Assembly (NCBI GenBank): GCA_035479375.1
Contig: DATIIT010000014.1
Span: 11,904-75,903, forward strand
DNA length: 64,000 nt
Direction: 5' to 3'
From: PMNU01 sp035479375
GTDB taxonomy: Bacteria > Patescibacteriota > Saccharimonadia > Saccharimonadales > UBA4665
Shown: in pieces, positions 32,598 to 41,058 of the stretch
How the letters are laid out: each line of letters begins with the position of its first letter
How positions within the stretch are numbered: the stretch's first letter is position 1
The notes under the pieces: generated by a model
Told to the model about the DNA's origin: nothing
The model's database searches: none
What the model saw: the letters and a program-made list of their open reading frames with translations, nothing else
Position numbers and translations under genes: made by a program

Positions 32598-33946
32598 ATG
32601 GCTTTTAGCAGTTCATCTATCGCCACCCGAGTCTGCCCCGCCGTATCCCTGTCCCGCAGCGTCACCGTCCCGTCCTCCAGCGTCTGGAAGTCGATGGTCA
32701 CATGCGCCGGCACGCCGATTTCATCTGAGCGGCGGTAGCGCTTGCCCACGTTGCCGTTGTCGTCCCAGTTGACGGCGCCGAGCTCTTTTTGCAGCATGGC
32801 GTAGACCTCGCGTGCCTTGGCCACCAGCTCGGGCTTGTTTTTCAAAAGCGGCGAGACGCAGGCCTTCACCGGCGCCAACTCCTTGGGAAGCTTCAGAAAT
32901 ATGCGCTTTTCGCCGTTCAACTCATCTTCGGTGTACGCGTTGGCCAGCACGGCCAGCACGTGGCGGTCCAGGCCAAATGTGGGCTCAATGACGTGCGGGA
33001 TAAATGGCTCGCCGCCGTTTTTGGGGGTGTAGCGCAACTTTTTGCCGCTGACGCGCTCGTGGTTAGCCAGGTCAAAATCCGTGCGGTAGGCCAGGCCGCC
33101 GATTTCCTTCACGCCAAACGGGTAGGCAAACTCGAAGTCTATGGTGCGCTTGCTGTAGTGGGCGCGGTCGGTTTCGCCAATTTCGCGTTCGTGGAGTTTA
33201 TCGGCCGGCAAGCCCACCAGCGCGAACCAGTCGCGGAACAGCTGCAGGCATTTTTCAAACTCCGCTTCCCAGTTGGCTGGGTCCACAAAATACTCAAACT
33301 CCATGATTTCCAGTTCGCGGACGCGGAAAATAAAGTCGCGCGGGCTGATTTCGTTGCGGAACGACTTGCCAATTTGCGCCAACCCAAACGGTAAATCCGG
33401 GTAAAAACTATCCACCACGTTTTTGAAGTTCGTGAACATGCCCTGCGCGGTTTCCGGCCGCAGGTACACCACCGATTCTTCGTCGGCCACCGGCCCGATG
33501 TGCGTCTTGAACATCATGTTGAACTGCGCCGGAGAGCCCAGCGGGTTGCCGTCCGGGCTCTTAATGCCCTTCTCTGTTATGGCCGCGGCCATCTGCTCCA
33601 AATTCATGCCTTCCGGGTCAACGCCGTTATCTTCCAGCAAGTGGTCTAGACGGTAGCGCTTTTTGGTTTTCACGTCTTCAATGAGCGGGTCGTTAAAGGT
33701 GTCCACGTGGCCGCTGGCCTGCCAAACGCGCGGGTTCATGAGGATGGTGGTGTCGATGCCGTAGATGTCGTCGCGGCTGTCCACCACAAATTTCCACCAC
33801 AAATTAGTGATGTTGCGCTTCAGCGAGATGCCCAACGGGCCGTAATCCCACGTGCCGGCCAGGCCGCCGTAAATCTCGGAACCCTGGTAAATAAAGCCGC
33901 GGCGCTTGGCCAGGCTGGCAATGTCGTCTAAAGAAATGTCGCTCAT
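32594..33946 (-). CDS. glyS: Glycyl-tRNA synthetase, single-chain (alpha2) type
   Basis: Class IIa synthetase charging tRNA-Gly. The 450-residue protein starts SDISLDDIASLAKRRGF and carries GLAGTWDYGPLG, RPETAQGMFTNFK and RNEISPRDFIFRVRELE of the active site, and ends with an anticodon-binding domain (LKLPKELAPVKACVSPL). This is the homodimeric archaeal/Gram-positive type rather than the E. coli alpha2beta2 enzyme, the type also found in CPR bacteria. A TATAAT (33956-33961, minus strand) lies nine bases before the ATG. Confidence 0.95.
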   Translation of the reverse strand: MSDISLDDIASLAKRRGFIYQGSEIYGGLAGTWDYGPLGISLKRNITNLWWKFVVDSRDDIYGIDTTILMNPRVWQASGHVDTFNDPLIEDVKTKKRYRLDHLLEDNGVDPEGMNLEQMAAAITEKGIKSPDGNPLGSPAQFNMMFKTHIGPVADEESVVYLRPETAQGMFTNFKNVVDSFYPDLPFGLAQIGKSFRNEISPRDFIFRVRELEIMEFEYFVDPANWEAEFEKCLQLFRDWFALVGLPADKLHEREIGETDRAHYSKRTIDFEFAYPFGVKEIGGLAYRTDFDLANHERVSGKKLRYTPKNGGEPFIPHVIEPTFGLDRHVLAVLANAYTEDELNGEKRIFLKLPKELAPVKACVSPLLKNKPELVAKAREVYAMLQKELGAVNWDDNGNVGKRYRRSDEIGVPAHVTIDFQTLEDGTVTLRDRDTAGQTRVAIDELLKAI

Positions 33947-33955
33947 ATATTCCGC

Positions 33956-33961
33956 ATTATA
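33956..33961 (-). promoter_or_regulatory. glyS -10 (nearly leaderless)
   Basis: Perfect minus-strand TATAAT, nine bases before the glyS ATG. Confidence 0.55.
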
Positions 33962-33988
33962 CCGGAAGCGGGCGCGAGAATACAGGGG

Positions 33989-34681
33989 TTAGGCTTGAGC
34001 CTGCGCCATGGCGGTTACCAGCGGCGCCAAGACAGCCGCCAGCGCCTCGCTAGCCTGCACGCGCGCCAAAATTTTGGGCGGGTTGCCGGCAAAGCACAGC
34101 CGTAAAAACTTTATGTGGCTGGCCGTAAAACGGCCTTTGCTGCGCGGGCTGAAGCACATCGCCTCTAGGCTAAAGTCGTATTCGAGGCCGGGCTCGAGCT
34201 TGTTGCCTGCCGCGTCGGTGTGCAAATTTGGTGTATGGCCGCCCAAGCGGAGGAGCTGCGCCTGGAACCAAAAGCGCACCACAGCCAAGGGCACAGCCGC
34301 GTCGTCCAGCGCCTCAAACGCCTGCTCTAACAGATGGAAATAAACGTCCTCAGCCTCGTCTTCAATTGTTTTGTTGAGCTGCTTGATGAGCTCGTAACCG
34401 AGCATGGTGCGGTCCAAATCCTGCACAATGTGGCCGTAGTGCTTCACCAGGCGTGTGGAGACCAATGTGCCCAGGCTGCCAGCCGCCCTCCCCTGGATAA
34501 AGGTGATGGTGCTGACGCTAAACAGCTCGATGCCGCCGGCCAGCTTTGATTTCACCCGCCGCACGCCCTTGGCCAGCACGCGCAGCTTGCCAAGCTCCGG
34601 CGTGAGCAGCGTGAGGATGCGGTCGGCCTCGCCGTAATCGGTGCGCGCTAGGATAATTGCCGGGGCGACCAGCTGCTTCAC
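33989..34681 (-). CDS. recO: RecO DNA repair protein, GTG start
   Basis: RecFOR-pathway protein that loads RecA on SSB-coated single-stranded DNA. From the GTG at 34681 the product has 230 residues: an OB-fold N-terminus (LAPAIILARTDYGEADRILTL, LAKGVRRVKSK) and a helical C-terminal part. The GTG is chosen because its first bases form a GTGA overlap with the stop of the receiver gene and AAGGAG lies six bases upstream; the longer frame upstream overlaps that gene out of frame. It is thus coupled to a degenerate two-component pair. Confidence 0.85.
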   Translation of the reverse strand: MKQLVAPAIILARTDYGEADRILTLLTPELGKLRVLAKGVRRVKSKLAGGIELFSVSTITFIQGRAAGSLGTLVSTRLVKHYGHIVQDLDRTMLGYELIKQLNKTIEDEAEDVYFHLLEQAFEALDDAAVPLAVVRFWFQAQLLRLGGHTPNLHTDAAGNKLEPGLEYDFSLEAMCFSPRSKGRFTASHIKFLRLCFAGNPPKILARVQASEALAAVLAPLVTAMAQAQA

Positions 34682-35070
34682 AATGCTCCTTGCCCGTCTA
34701 GCGTAAGGCCGCGCACAACGCGCAGCAGCTGTTGCAATGTTGTGCGCGGCTTGTACAAAACTGCGTGTACCCCAAGGTCGCGGCGCAGGCTTTCCTGCGC
34801 CGCAGTTAAAGTGGCCGGCGGCAAAGCGCTTTGCACCACCGCCGGCACCTGCCGCCATTCTGGGTACGAGCGGAATTCGTGCAAAAACTCCACCCCGCTA
34901 TGGGCCGCCAGCTGCAACTCTAAAATAACCACGTCCGGCTGCTGTTGGTCCGCTGCATCAATAGCGCTTTGCGCAGTGGCAGCGTGCGCCACAGAGTAGC
35001 CCGCCGCGCCTAACATAGTGGCGTACGTCTGCGCCAGTAAGGTGTTAGGTTCGAGTAATAATACGTGCAT
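34678..35070 (-). CDS. Pseudo-receiver domain protein (phosphoacceptor Asp replaced by Glu)
   Basis: A 130-residue single-domain protein with the receiver fold. The phospho-accepting aspartate position is glutamate (E51 in VVILELQL) and the acidic pair near the N-terminus is a single glutamate (E7-P8 in LLLEPN). The signalling serine (VVQSAL) and the conserved lysine (LYKPRT) remain. It therefore cannot be phosphorylated at Asp; glutamate often mimics the phosphorylated state. The kinase-like protein encoded 14 bases upstream is degenerate too. Its stop overlaps the recO start. Confidence 0.8.
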   Translation of the reverse strand: MHVLLLEPNTLLAQTYATMLGAAGYSVAHAATAQSAIDAADQQQPDVVILELQLAAHSGVEFLHEFRSYPEWRQVPAVVQSALPPATLTAAQESLRRDLGVHAVLYKPRTTLQQLLRVVRGLTLDGQGAL

Positions 35071-35084
35071 ACTGAGTAAAAATG

Positions 35085-35804
35085 TTATACAAGTTGGAGC
35101 TGCCTGCTGGGCTGTAAGGTTGCCGCTAGGCCACCGCGCCGCAAGTAATGGCCGACGCGCAAACGGCTGTCCATAGAGCGCAAAATGGCGTCAGCCACAA
35201 ATAAGCCAGCCGCCGTGCCAGCGCCAAGCTCGGTGAACGGCTGCGCCGCAGCGCCGCAGAGTTCCTGGGCGCGCCGCCAGGCATCTGCCGACACGACCTG
35301 CCGGGCGCTGTACACGCCGGCCACAATGCCCTGTGGCGTACGGTGGAGCGCCAAGGAAATGCGGCTGCGCGCGCCGCCACCAAGCGCCGGCTGCGCCTCA
35401 ACCAACGCAAAGCCCAGGCTAAGCAGCGCCGCCTTAAGGCCGCGCGCATTGCCCATTACCGGCCCATACTTGCCGGCAGTCTCCAGTTGCACGTCAACGC
35501 CGTACTGGCGGGCGAAACGGTGCAGGTCGTGCGCCGTATCCACCAACAATGACGATACCGATACCGGCTCCAGCTCCAGCCGCGTTTGGGCGCGCAGCAA
35601 CTCTAGCCCCAGCAAATAACTGTCTACCAGCAGCAGCGCCGCGTCCGCTTGCGTGGCGACCAAATTGGCATCCAGCGCGGCCGCGCCCCCCATGGAGCCA
35701 AGCTCGGCATGGCGCGCAATAACTGCCAAGGGCACTTTCAGCTGCTCGGCAACTGATGCCAGCAGCGCGTTCGCTTCCGGCCGCACCCCTGTATCTAGCG
35801 CCAT
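35085..35804 (-). CDS. Histidine-kinase-like protein lacking the phospho-His
   Basis: A 239-residue cytosolic protein with the layout of a kinase core. The H-box region LLASVAEQLKVPLAVIARHAEL aligns with the family pattern V-S-H-E-L-R-T-P-L, but the phospho-accepting histidine is glutamate (E20). The following part resembles a HATPase domain, including GAGTAAGLFVADAILRSMDSRL near the end (G2-box-like), but the N-box asparagine is missing. The start at 35804 has GGAGGAC eight bases upstream. It forms a pair with the pseudo-receiver and is probably a binding or scaffold module rather than an enzyme. Confidence 0.65.
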   Translation of the reverse strand: MALDTGVRPEANALLASVAEQLKVPLAVIARHAELGSMGGAAALDANLVATQADAALLLVDSYLLGLELLRAQTRLELEPVSVSSLLVDTAHDLHRFARQYGVDVQLETAGKYGPVMGNARGLKAALLSLGFALVEAQPALGGGARSRISLALHRTPQGIVAGVYSARQVVSADAWRRAQELCGAAAQPFTELGAGTAAGLFVADAILRSMDSRLRVGHYLRRGGLAATLQPSRQLQLV

Positions 35805-35843
35805 GTCGTCCTCCTGATCTTTCCAGTATAGCACCGGGAAAGA

Positions 35844-36512
35844 TTACGGGGCGAATGTGAAATTGGGCAGGATGGTGTTGTTAAAGTCTGGCTCAAAGGT
35901 CTGCGACTCGGTGGAGACAACCAGGGACAGGTTGCGCAGCGGCACAACGATAATCGTCCCTTGGTTGTTAATAGAAATCTGCCCGTCAATGCGCGACCCC
36001 ACCACGCCTGGCACTTTCGGGAAACTGTACGGCGTCAGCGTGACCTTTTTGTTGCTTACTAAAGACGAGTACGACTGCAGCTGGTTAGCATACGTTTGGC
36101 TTACCACCTGGACACGCAGGGCGTAGGCGCCATCTTGGGCTTGCACATCCGGCACAACGTCTGGCTGGAAATAAGCGCTCAGCGGCGTCGACTGGTTGGT
36201 GATAACATAGCCGCTCCATGTTTTGGGGTACATGACCGCAACGCTGCCAAACTGCGACGGCCCCACGAACCGCTTGAGCGGGTTCTTGGCTTCTTCGGCG
36301 TAGCGTTGGGCGTCGGACTGCTGCGCGGCCTTGACCGCGGCTGCGGCCGCTACCGCGGCTTTAGCGTCGCTGTGGTTTTTGTAATCGGAACGGCTGCTAA
36401 ACGCCCACGCCCCAAACGACGCGGCAGCAATAAGCAGCACCACCGCCACAATCAGCGGGATCAGCAGCATATTCATATAACCGCCTTGGCGATTGGGTCC
36501 CATACCGCTCAT
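35844..36512 (-). CDS. Membrane-anchored extracytoplasmic protein, unknown
   Basis: A protein of about 222 residues with one N-terminal membrane helix (after a short polar start MSGMGPNRQGGYMNM) and a soluble outer domain rich in beta-strand-like segments (FGSVAVMYPKTWSGYVITN, QGTIIVVPLRNLSLVVSTES). An Ala/Lys-rich linker with a predicted helix follows the membrane segment. The resemblance to small lipoprotein-like or PsbP/MOG1-type domains (the TWSGYV segment) is weak and only suggestive. The start is uncertain: 36512, 36503 and 36476 are possible. Confidence 0.55.
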   Translation of the reverse strand: MSGMGPNRQGGYMNMLLIPLIVAVVLLIAAASFGAWAFSSRSDYKNHSDAKAAVAAAAAVKAAQQSDAQRYAEEAKNPLKRFVGPSQFGSVAVMYPKTWSGYVITNQSTPLSAYFQPDVVPDVQAQDGAYALRVQVVSQTYANQLQSYSSLVSNKKVTLTPYSFPKVPGVVGSRIDGQISINNQGTIIVVPLRNLSLVVSTESQTFEPDFNNTILPNFTFAP

Positions 36513-36540
36513 GGTAGCCGATGTTGCCGCGCCGCGCAAG

Positions 36541-37041
36541 TCATTTATATTCATACAGGAAGATGGCGTTGCGTTCCTCCACCGGCTCTTTCCCCGGCAC
36601 TTGGAAGGCAAAACTCGCCAGGCGCACCGGGCGTTTGTGGTCCTTTTGCCAGCGCGTCACATATTCGTCTAGTTTCTTCATTTGGTACTGGATCATAAAG
36701 CTAAACACGCCGTCGGCCGGCGGCCAGTTGGTGTAGAAATAGTTGCCCCAGATGATTTTCACCTGCTTGCGGTAGCGCCGCGTGCGGAACCAGGACAAAA
36801 TTACCAGGAACAGGCTCAGCTCAACACCTACCACGTTGAGGCCGCGCTGGGCGCCGGCAATCAGGATACGGCCGTCGCCGGAGCCGAGGTCCAGCAGTGT
36901 TTGGCCCGGCTTGAGGTCCAACAAGTCGAGCGCGGTATTCATGTTGAGCCGTAGCGTTGGCACGTAAGGCGGCCCGAACAGCACCGGCAGCCCAAAGCTC
37001 AGCACCACAACGCCCACAACTACCAGCGCCAACCAGATCAT
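36541..37041 (-). CDS. Membrane-anchored class I SAM methyltransferase
   Basis: A 166-residue protein with an N-terminal membrane helix (about 2-24) followed by a Rossmann-type methyltransferase domain: TLLDLGSGDGRILIAGAQRG is motif I and VVGVELSLFLV follows. The substrate is unknown. Its ATG overlaps the xseB stop (ATGA), so it is translated together with exonuclease VII. Confidence 0.75.
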   Translation of the reverse strand: MIWLALVVVGVVVLSFGLPVLFGPPYVPTLRLNMNTALDLLDLKPGQTLLDLGSGDGRILIAGAQRGLNVVGVELSLFLVILSWFRTRRYRKQVKIIWGNYFYTNWPPADGVFSFMIQYQMKKLDEYVTRWQKDHKRPVRLASFAFQVPGKEPVEERNAIFLYEYK

Positions 37042-37253
37042 GCAGGTCGTTCCCCGGCACCTGCTTGGAGTTGTAACTTCTGGATTGTGTTCTCTGCCTC
37101 GCGCAGCTGTTTTTCCAGCTTGGCGGCCAGATTGAGGCCCTGCTCGTATAATTTTACAGCGTCGTCTACCTGCACGTTGGGCTGCTGCAAAGCTGCCAGC
37201 ACGCGCTCCAACTCACTGCTGAGCGATTGGTAATCTTCTGCCTTGGCATTCAT
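37038..37253 (-). CDS. xseB: Exonuclease VII small subunit
   Basis: A 71-residue helical protein: SLSSELERVLAALQQPNVQVDDAVKLYEQGLNLAAKLEKQL matches the XseB two-helix hairpin that packs around the large subunit's coiled coil. Exonuclease VII degrades single-stranded DNA in repair. Both ends are translationally coupled: it starts inside the xseA stop and ends inside the methyltransferase start. Confidence 0.9.
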   Translation of the reverse strand: MNAKAEDYQSLSSELERVLAALQQPNVQVDDAVKLYEQGLNLAAKLEKQLREAENTIQKLQLQAGAGERPA

Positions 37254-38395
37254 GACTTCTTCATAATAACGCGTTTCACTGCGGCGGTCACGTTGGCGTC
37301 GCGCAGTGTGATGGCCAGCTCGTCGCCGGTGTGCACGTCCACGCCGCTGGTTACCAACTCCGCGCCACGGCGTACGAGCGCATAGCCACGCTGCAGCGCT
37401 GCCTGTGGGTCAAAGGCCTGCAAGAGCTGTTGTTGTAGGGCCAGCTGCCGGCCGGCAGTTTGCAGGCTGTGTGCGGCCGCCTGGCTGGCAAATTGCAGCG
37501 CCTGCCGCACGGCACCGCGCGCGTCCTGTACGGCTTGCTGCGCCGCCCGCCCCAGCTGCTGGCGCACTTGGCCAAGCCCGGCCAGCGCCTGCCGGCGATC
37601 TGGCACGAGCAGCTCAGCGGCATTGGAGGGCGTACTCGCCCGCTGGTCGGCGGCCAGCTCCGCCAGGCTCACGTCCACCTCGTGGCCGATGGCCACAATG
37701 GTGGGGATGCGGCTCGTGGCCACGGCGCGGGTGACCTGCTCGGTGCTAAATGCCGCCAAGTCTTCGGCGCTGCCGCCGCCGCGCGTCACCACTACCACAT
37801 CTGGCGGATCTGGCAACTGGTTGCATTGGGCAATGGCCGCGGTGATTTGCGCCGGCGCGGCCTCGCCCTGCACCTGCACGTCGATAAGCGTAATGTCCAG
37901 CCCGCCCCACCGCGCACCCAGCACTTTAATGAAGTCGCGGTAGGCCGCCGACTCTCCAGATGTCACCAGCCCAATGCGCCGCGGCGGATACGGCAGCGCC
38001 CGCTTGCGTGCCGGGTCAAACAGCCCTTCGGCAGCCAATTTTTTCTCCAAAAGCGCCGCCGCTTTTTTAATTGAGCCCTCGCCCACCGGCCGCATACGCA
38101 GCACATTCACGCTAAAGCCATACTGCGGGTGCAGCCGCGGGTTGCCCTGCACGGCCAGCAGCATGCCGTCTTCTAGCGGGCCAGGCAGCATGTACACAGT
38201 GCCAAAAAAATGCACCGTGGCTTCGTCGTCCTTGAGGTCAAAATACACCCAGCGGCCTTTGCTAACGCGGAAGTTGGCCAGCTCGCCGGTGATTGTCACG
38301 TGCGGGTAGGCGTAGTCTAGCGTCTGGTTGATGAGCGCTACAAATTCGGCTGGCGCCAAGGTGATTTCTGCGCCGGCGCCGGGCTCGTCATTCAC
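37250..38395 (-). CDS. xseA: Exonuclease VII large subunit
   Basis: A 381-residue catalytic subunit: an OB-fold N-terminus (VTITGELANFRVSKGRWVYFDLKD), the catalytic core with IGLVTSGESAAYRDF and DVVVVTRGGGSAEDLAAFST, AIGHEVDVSLAELAADQRAST, and a long Ala/Gln-rich coiled-coil region. It is slightly shorter than E. coli XseA but all core motifs are present. It overlaps the UPF0104 gene's stop upstream by four bases and xseB downstream by four bases. Confidence 0.95.
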   Translation of the reverse strand: MNDEPGAGAEITLAPAEFVALINQTLDYAYPHVTITGELANFRVSKGRWVYFDLKDDEATVHFFGTVYMLPGPLEDGMLLAVQGNPRLHPQYGFSVNVLRMRPVGEGSIKKAAALLEKKLAAEGLFDPARKRALPYPPRRIGLVTSGESAAYRDFIKVLGARWGGLDITLIDVQVQGEAAPAQITAAIAQCNQLPDPPDVVVVTRGGGSAEDLAAFSTEQVTRAVATSRIPTIVAIGHEVDVSLAELAADQRASTPSNAAELLVPDRRQALAGLGQVRQQLGRAAQQAVQDARGAVRQALQFASQAAAHSLQTAGRQLALQQQLLQAFDPQAALQRGYALVRRGAELVTSGVDVHTGDELAITLRDANVTAAVKRVIMKKS

Positions 38396-39456
38396 GCCCG
38401 CACCTCTGGCGGCTGCGATTGCATCTCCCGCAAACTCCGGTGGTACAGCACATACCCCGGCGGGATCTGGATAAGCGTGCTCAGCACGCGGTACATCACC
38501 GTCACTGGCAGGCTGAGCGCCGGGGACACACCAGCCGCCGCCAAGACGCCGGTCATCAGGGCTTCGTAAATGCCCACGCCGCCAGGCAGCACACTCACCA
38601 GGCCGGCAAAATTAGCCACGGCGTAGGCCAGCACAATCGCCCCAAAGTTCACCCACGTGCCAAAGGCAACGTACACCACGTACACCGTCAAAATCTCCGT
38701 TAGGTTGGCCATAAAGGACCAAAAAAATGGCCACTTTAGCTCCTTGTAATTCTCCTCTACCAGCTTGTAGTTGCTGTGCAGCTCCATGGCCACGTTCTCG
38801 ATGCGCGACATCTGGATCGTCTCCGGCATGTTAGGGCGGAAGAAATGGATGATGCGGTTTACCAGTTTGGTGACCGCCGCAAACGTGGCGTGGATGCGCC
38901 GCTCCGAGCCAATCACCAACACAAACGCCACCGTACCTACCACCAGAAGCGTGCTCAGTGAGCCGGCGGCCAACACCACCAAGTTGCTCGCCCGGCCATC
39001 TATGGCCATTACCAGAAGGCCCCCCACCAACAAAATCTCAAACGACACAAACAGCAAGATGAGCTTCAAAAGCTGCACCACCGTGGCCTTGCCACCGGTG
39101 ATCTCAGCGTTTTTCATGCGCAGTCCAAAGTATGATATGCCGCTCACGCCGCCGCTCGGGAACACGTGGTTCACAAAATTGAGCTCCAGCGCCACGCGCA
39201 CCACATGCCAATACCGCAGCTTGTTGCCCACCAGCCCAAACAGCGCCACATACACCCGCGTCTGCGAGTGGTAGTTCACCACCTGCAGCGGCACCATCAA
39301 AAGCAGCACGGCGACGTTCACCCGGTGCAGGTTATTAAACGTATCGATAATCTGCCGGTGGATGGCAATAATCAGCCCTAGCAGCGCCACCACTGTTAGA
39401 ATGTTGACGAGTGCTTTCCAATTTCGTTTTAAGAAGGACTTTTTGCTTTTGGGCAT
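38392..39456 (-). CDS. UPF0104/AglD2-like integral membrane protein
   Basis: A 354-residue polytopic protein with about eight helices, matching the UPF0104 family (also the flippase part of MprF): VNHVFPSGGVSGISYFGLR and AYAVANFAGLVSVLPGGVGIYEALM are the two family signature regions. These proteins act on or move lipids; the substrate here is unknown. It is the first gene of the xseA-xseB-methyltransferase operon. Its -10 overlaps the opposite-strand -10 of the neighbouring methyltransferase gene. Confidence 0.85.
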   Translation of the reverse strand: MPKSKKSFLKRNWKALVNILTVVALLGLIIAIHRQIIDTFNNLHRVNVAVLLLMVPLQVVNYHSQTRVYVALFGLVGNKLRYWHVVRVALELNFVNHVFPSGGVSGISYFGLRMKNAEITGGKATVVQLLKLILLFVSFEILLVGGLLVMAIDGRASNLVVLAAGSLSTLLVVGTVAFVLVIGSERRIHATFAAVTKLVNRIIHFFRPNMPETIQMSRIENVAMELHSNYKLVEENYKELKWPFFWSFMANLTEILTVYVVYVAFGTWVNFGAIVLAYAVANFAGLVSVLPGGVGIYEALMTGVLAAAGVSPALSLPVTVMYRVLSTLIQIPPGYVLYHRSLREMQSQPPEVRA

Positions 39457-39464
39457 ATAAGGCC

Positions 39465-39472
39465 ATTATACT
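39465..39472. promoter_or_regulatory. Overlapping divergent -10 elements
   Basis: The eight bases ATTATACT contain the minus-strand TATAAT (39465-39470) serving the UPF0104 operon (8 bases before its ATG) and the plus-strand TATACT (39467-39472) serving the methyltransferase gene (12 bases before its ATG). They overlap by four bases, so the two directions exclude each other. Confidence 0.55.
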
Positions 39473-39484
39473 AGTAAACTGGAA

Positions 39485-40732
39485 ATGATATACAAAAGTC
39501 TGTTCGTTTTAGGCCGGACGCCGGGTATCGGGCGTGCTGAATTAGAGAGCCTGTATGGCGCCGGGCATTTCGTGCCTGCTGGCGATTTTGCCATGCTCTC
39601 TGACCTGCCAGTGGCCGATGTGGATTTCCGCCGCCTGGGCGGCACCGTGAAGCTAGCGCGTGTTGTTGGCACGCTGGCTGGCGGCGCAACGAACGCCGGT
39701 ACCGGCTCCGGCGCCCGCTCCAGCAGTAGCCCGCAGCCCCACTGGCGCGCTGTCCAAAATGAGCTTTCTAAGCACGCCGTCGCCCTTGCCCAAGATGTTT
39801 CTGAGGGCAAAATCCAGCTCGGCGTCAGCGTGTACGGCGTCAGCGCCAACCCGCGGCAGCTTTTGGCTGCCGGCCTGGAGATTAAAAAGGCGCTGCGCGG
39901 CCACGGCTACTCTGTACGCCTGGTGCCCAACCAAGAAACGGCACTCTCCAGCGCGCAGGTGCTGCACAACCACCTCACCGGCGAGCGCGGCATAGAGCTC
40001 ATCGCCGTGCAGCACGGATCCGAGGTTGTTATGGGGCGCGCCGTAGCCGTGCAAGACATTACTGCCTACGCCGCCCGGGACCAAAACCGCCCCAAGCGCG
40101 ACGCCTTCGTGGGTATGCTGCCGCCAAAGCTGGCGCAGACCATCGTTAACTTGGGCACGGGGGCGCTGCCAGCCGGCCCAGGGCATGTCGTGCTAGACCC
40201 CTTCTGCGGCACCGGCGTCATTTTGCAAGAAGCCGCCCTGACCGGCTACGGCATGTACGGTACCGACCTAGAGACACGCATGGTGGATTACTCAGAAAAA
40301 AACCTGGCTTGGCTGGCCGAGCGCGCCGCACCGCACCACTTGGCCTCCCCGACCCTGGAAGTTGGCGACGCTACCACCCACCGCTGGGACTCTCCTTTCT
40401 CTGTTATTGCGAGTGAAACATACCTGGGCCGGCCGCTCAGTTCCTGGCCCGGCGCAGATAAACTACACGACATTACCGGCACATGCAACGTCATAATTGA
40501 AAAATTTTTACGCAACCTAGCCGCCCAAACCAAACCCGGCCTCAGGCTCTGCTTGGCGGTGCCGGCCTGGCGCGCGCCAGACGGCCGCATCCACCACCTC
40601 CCACTGCTTGACCATCTGGGGGAAATGGGGTACAATCGAATAAGTTTTGAGCATGCCGGAGGCGCAGACCTGGTCTATTTTCGTCCAGACCAGCTCGTTG
40701 CCCGGGAGCTGCTCGTAATAACAAGGAATTAA
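39485..40732 (+). CDS. Trm11-like SAM-dependent RNA methyltransferase
   Basis: A 415-residue protein with an N-terminal THUMP-like domain and a C-terminal class I methyltransferase domain carrying DPFCGTGVILQEAALTGYG (motif I) and GTDLETRMVDYSEKNL. Where RNA-modifying relatives have the catalytic D/N-PP-Y/F/W motif this protein has the ASETYLGRPLS segment instead. It probably modifies tRNA or rRNA; that substitution makes the exact chemistry uncertain. It is 7 bases upstream of rpmA, suggesting co-transcription with ribosomal protein synthesis. Confidence 0.8.
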   Translation: MIYKSLFVLGRTPGIGRAELESLYGAGHFVPAGDFAMLSDLPVADVDFRRLGGTVKLARVVGTLAGGATNAGTGSGARSSSSPQPHWRAVQNELSKHAVALAQDVSEGKIQLGVSVYGVSANPRQLLAAGLEIKKALRGHGYSVRLVPNQETALSSAQVLHNHLTGERGIELIAVQHGSEVVMGRAVAVQDITAYAARDQNRPKRDAFVGMLPPKLAQTIVNLGTGALPAGPGHVVLDPFCGTGVILQEAALTGYGMYGTDLETRMVDYSEKNLAWLAERAAPHHLASPTLEVGDATTHRWDSPFSVIASETYLGRPLSSWPGADKLHDITGTCNVIIEKFLRNLAAQTKPGLRLCLAVPAWRAPDGRIHHLPLLDHLGEMGYNRISFEHAGGADLVYFRPDQLVARELLVITRN

Positions 40733-40739
40733 ATAATAC

Positions 40740-41012
40740 ATGTCACACGTTAAAGCAGGTGGAACTTCCAAAAATACACGCGACAGCGTCGGCCAGCGCC
40801 TGGGCGTCAAGATTTTTGGCGGCCAAAAAGTGCGCAAGGGGCAAGTCATTGTCCGCCAGGTCGGCCTCACCAAGCGCTCCGGCGAAGGCACCAAGCTGTC
40901 GCGCAACTTCACCGTGCACGCTGACCGCGACGGCGTCGTCACCTACAAGCGCCGCAGCGTCCGCCGTTTCACCGGCAAGACCGTGCGCCGCACCGAAGTT
41001 ACTGTCGAGTAG
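40740..41012 (+). CDS. rpmA: 50S ribosomal protein bL27
   Basis: A 90-residue bL27: MSHVKAGGTSKNTRDSVGQRLGVKIFGG matches the family start (AHKKAGGSSRNGRDS), including the basic N-terminal tail that reaches toward the peptidyl transferase centre. AAGGAA precedes the ATG. It is followed by a strong terminator. bL27 is usually next to rplU; no rplU is visible here. Confidence 0.95.
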   Translation: MSHVKAGGTSKNTRDSVGQRLGVKIFGGQKVRKGQVIVRQVGLTKRSGEGTKLSRNFTVHADRDGVVTYKRRSVRRFTGKTVRRTEVTVE

Positions 41013-41028
41013 CTCACGCCTGGCCCTA

Positions 41029-41058
41029 ATAAAACAGCCGTTTTCGCGGCTGTTTTAT
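41029..41058. terminator. Bidirectional terminator between rpmA and an unknown gene
   Basis: A perfect 12-base stem (ATAAAACAGCCG / CGGCTGTTTTAT) with loop TTTTCG; the A-tract on one side and T-tract on the other serve both rpmA (+) and the minus-strand gene whose stop codon lies in the stem. Confidence 0.85.
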
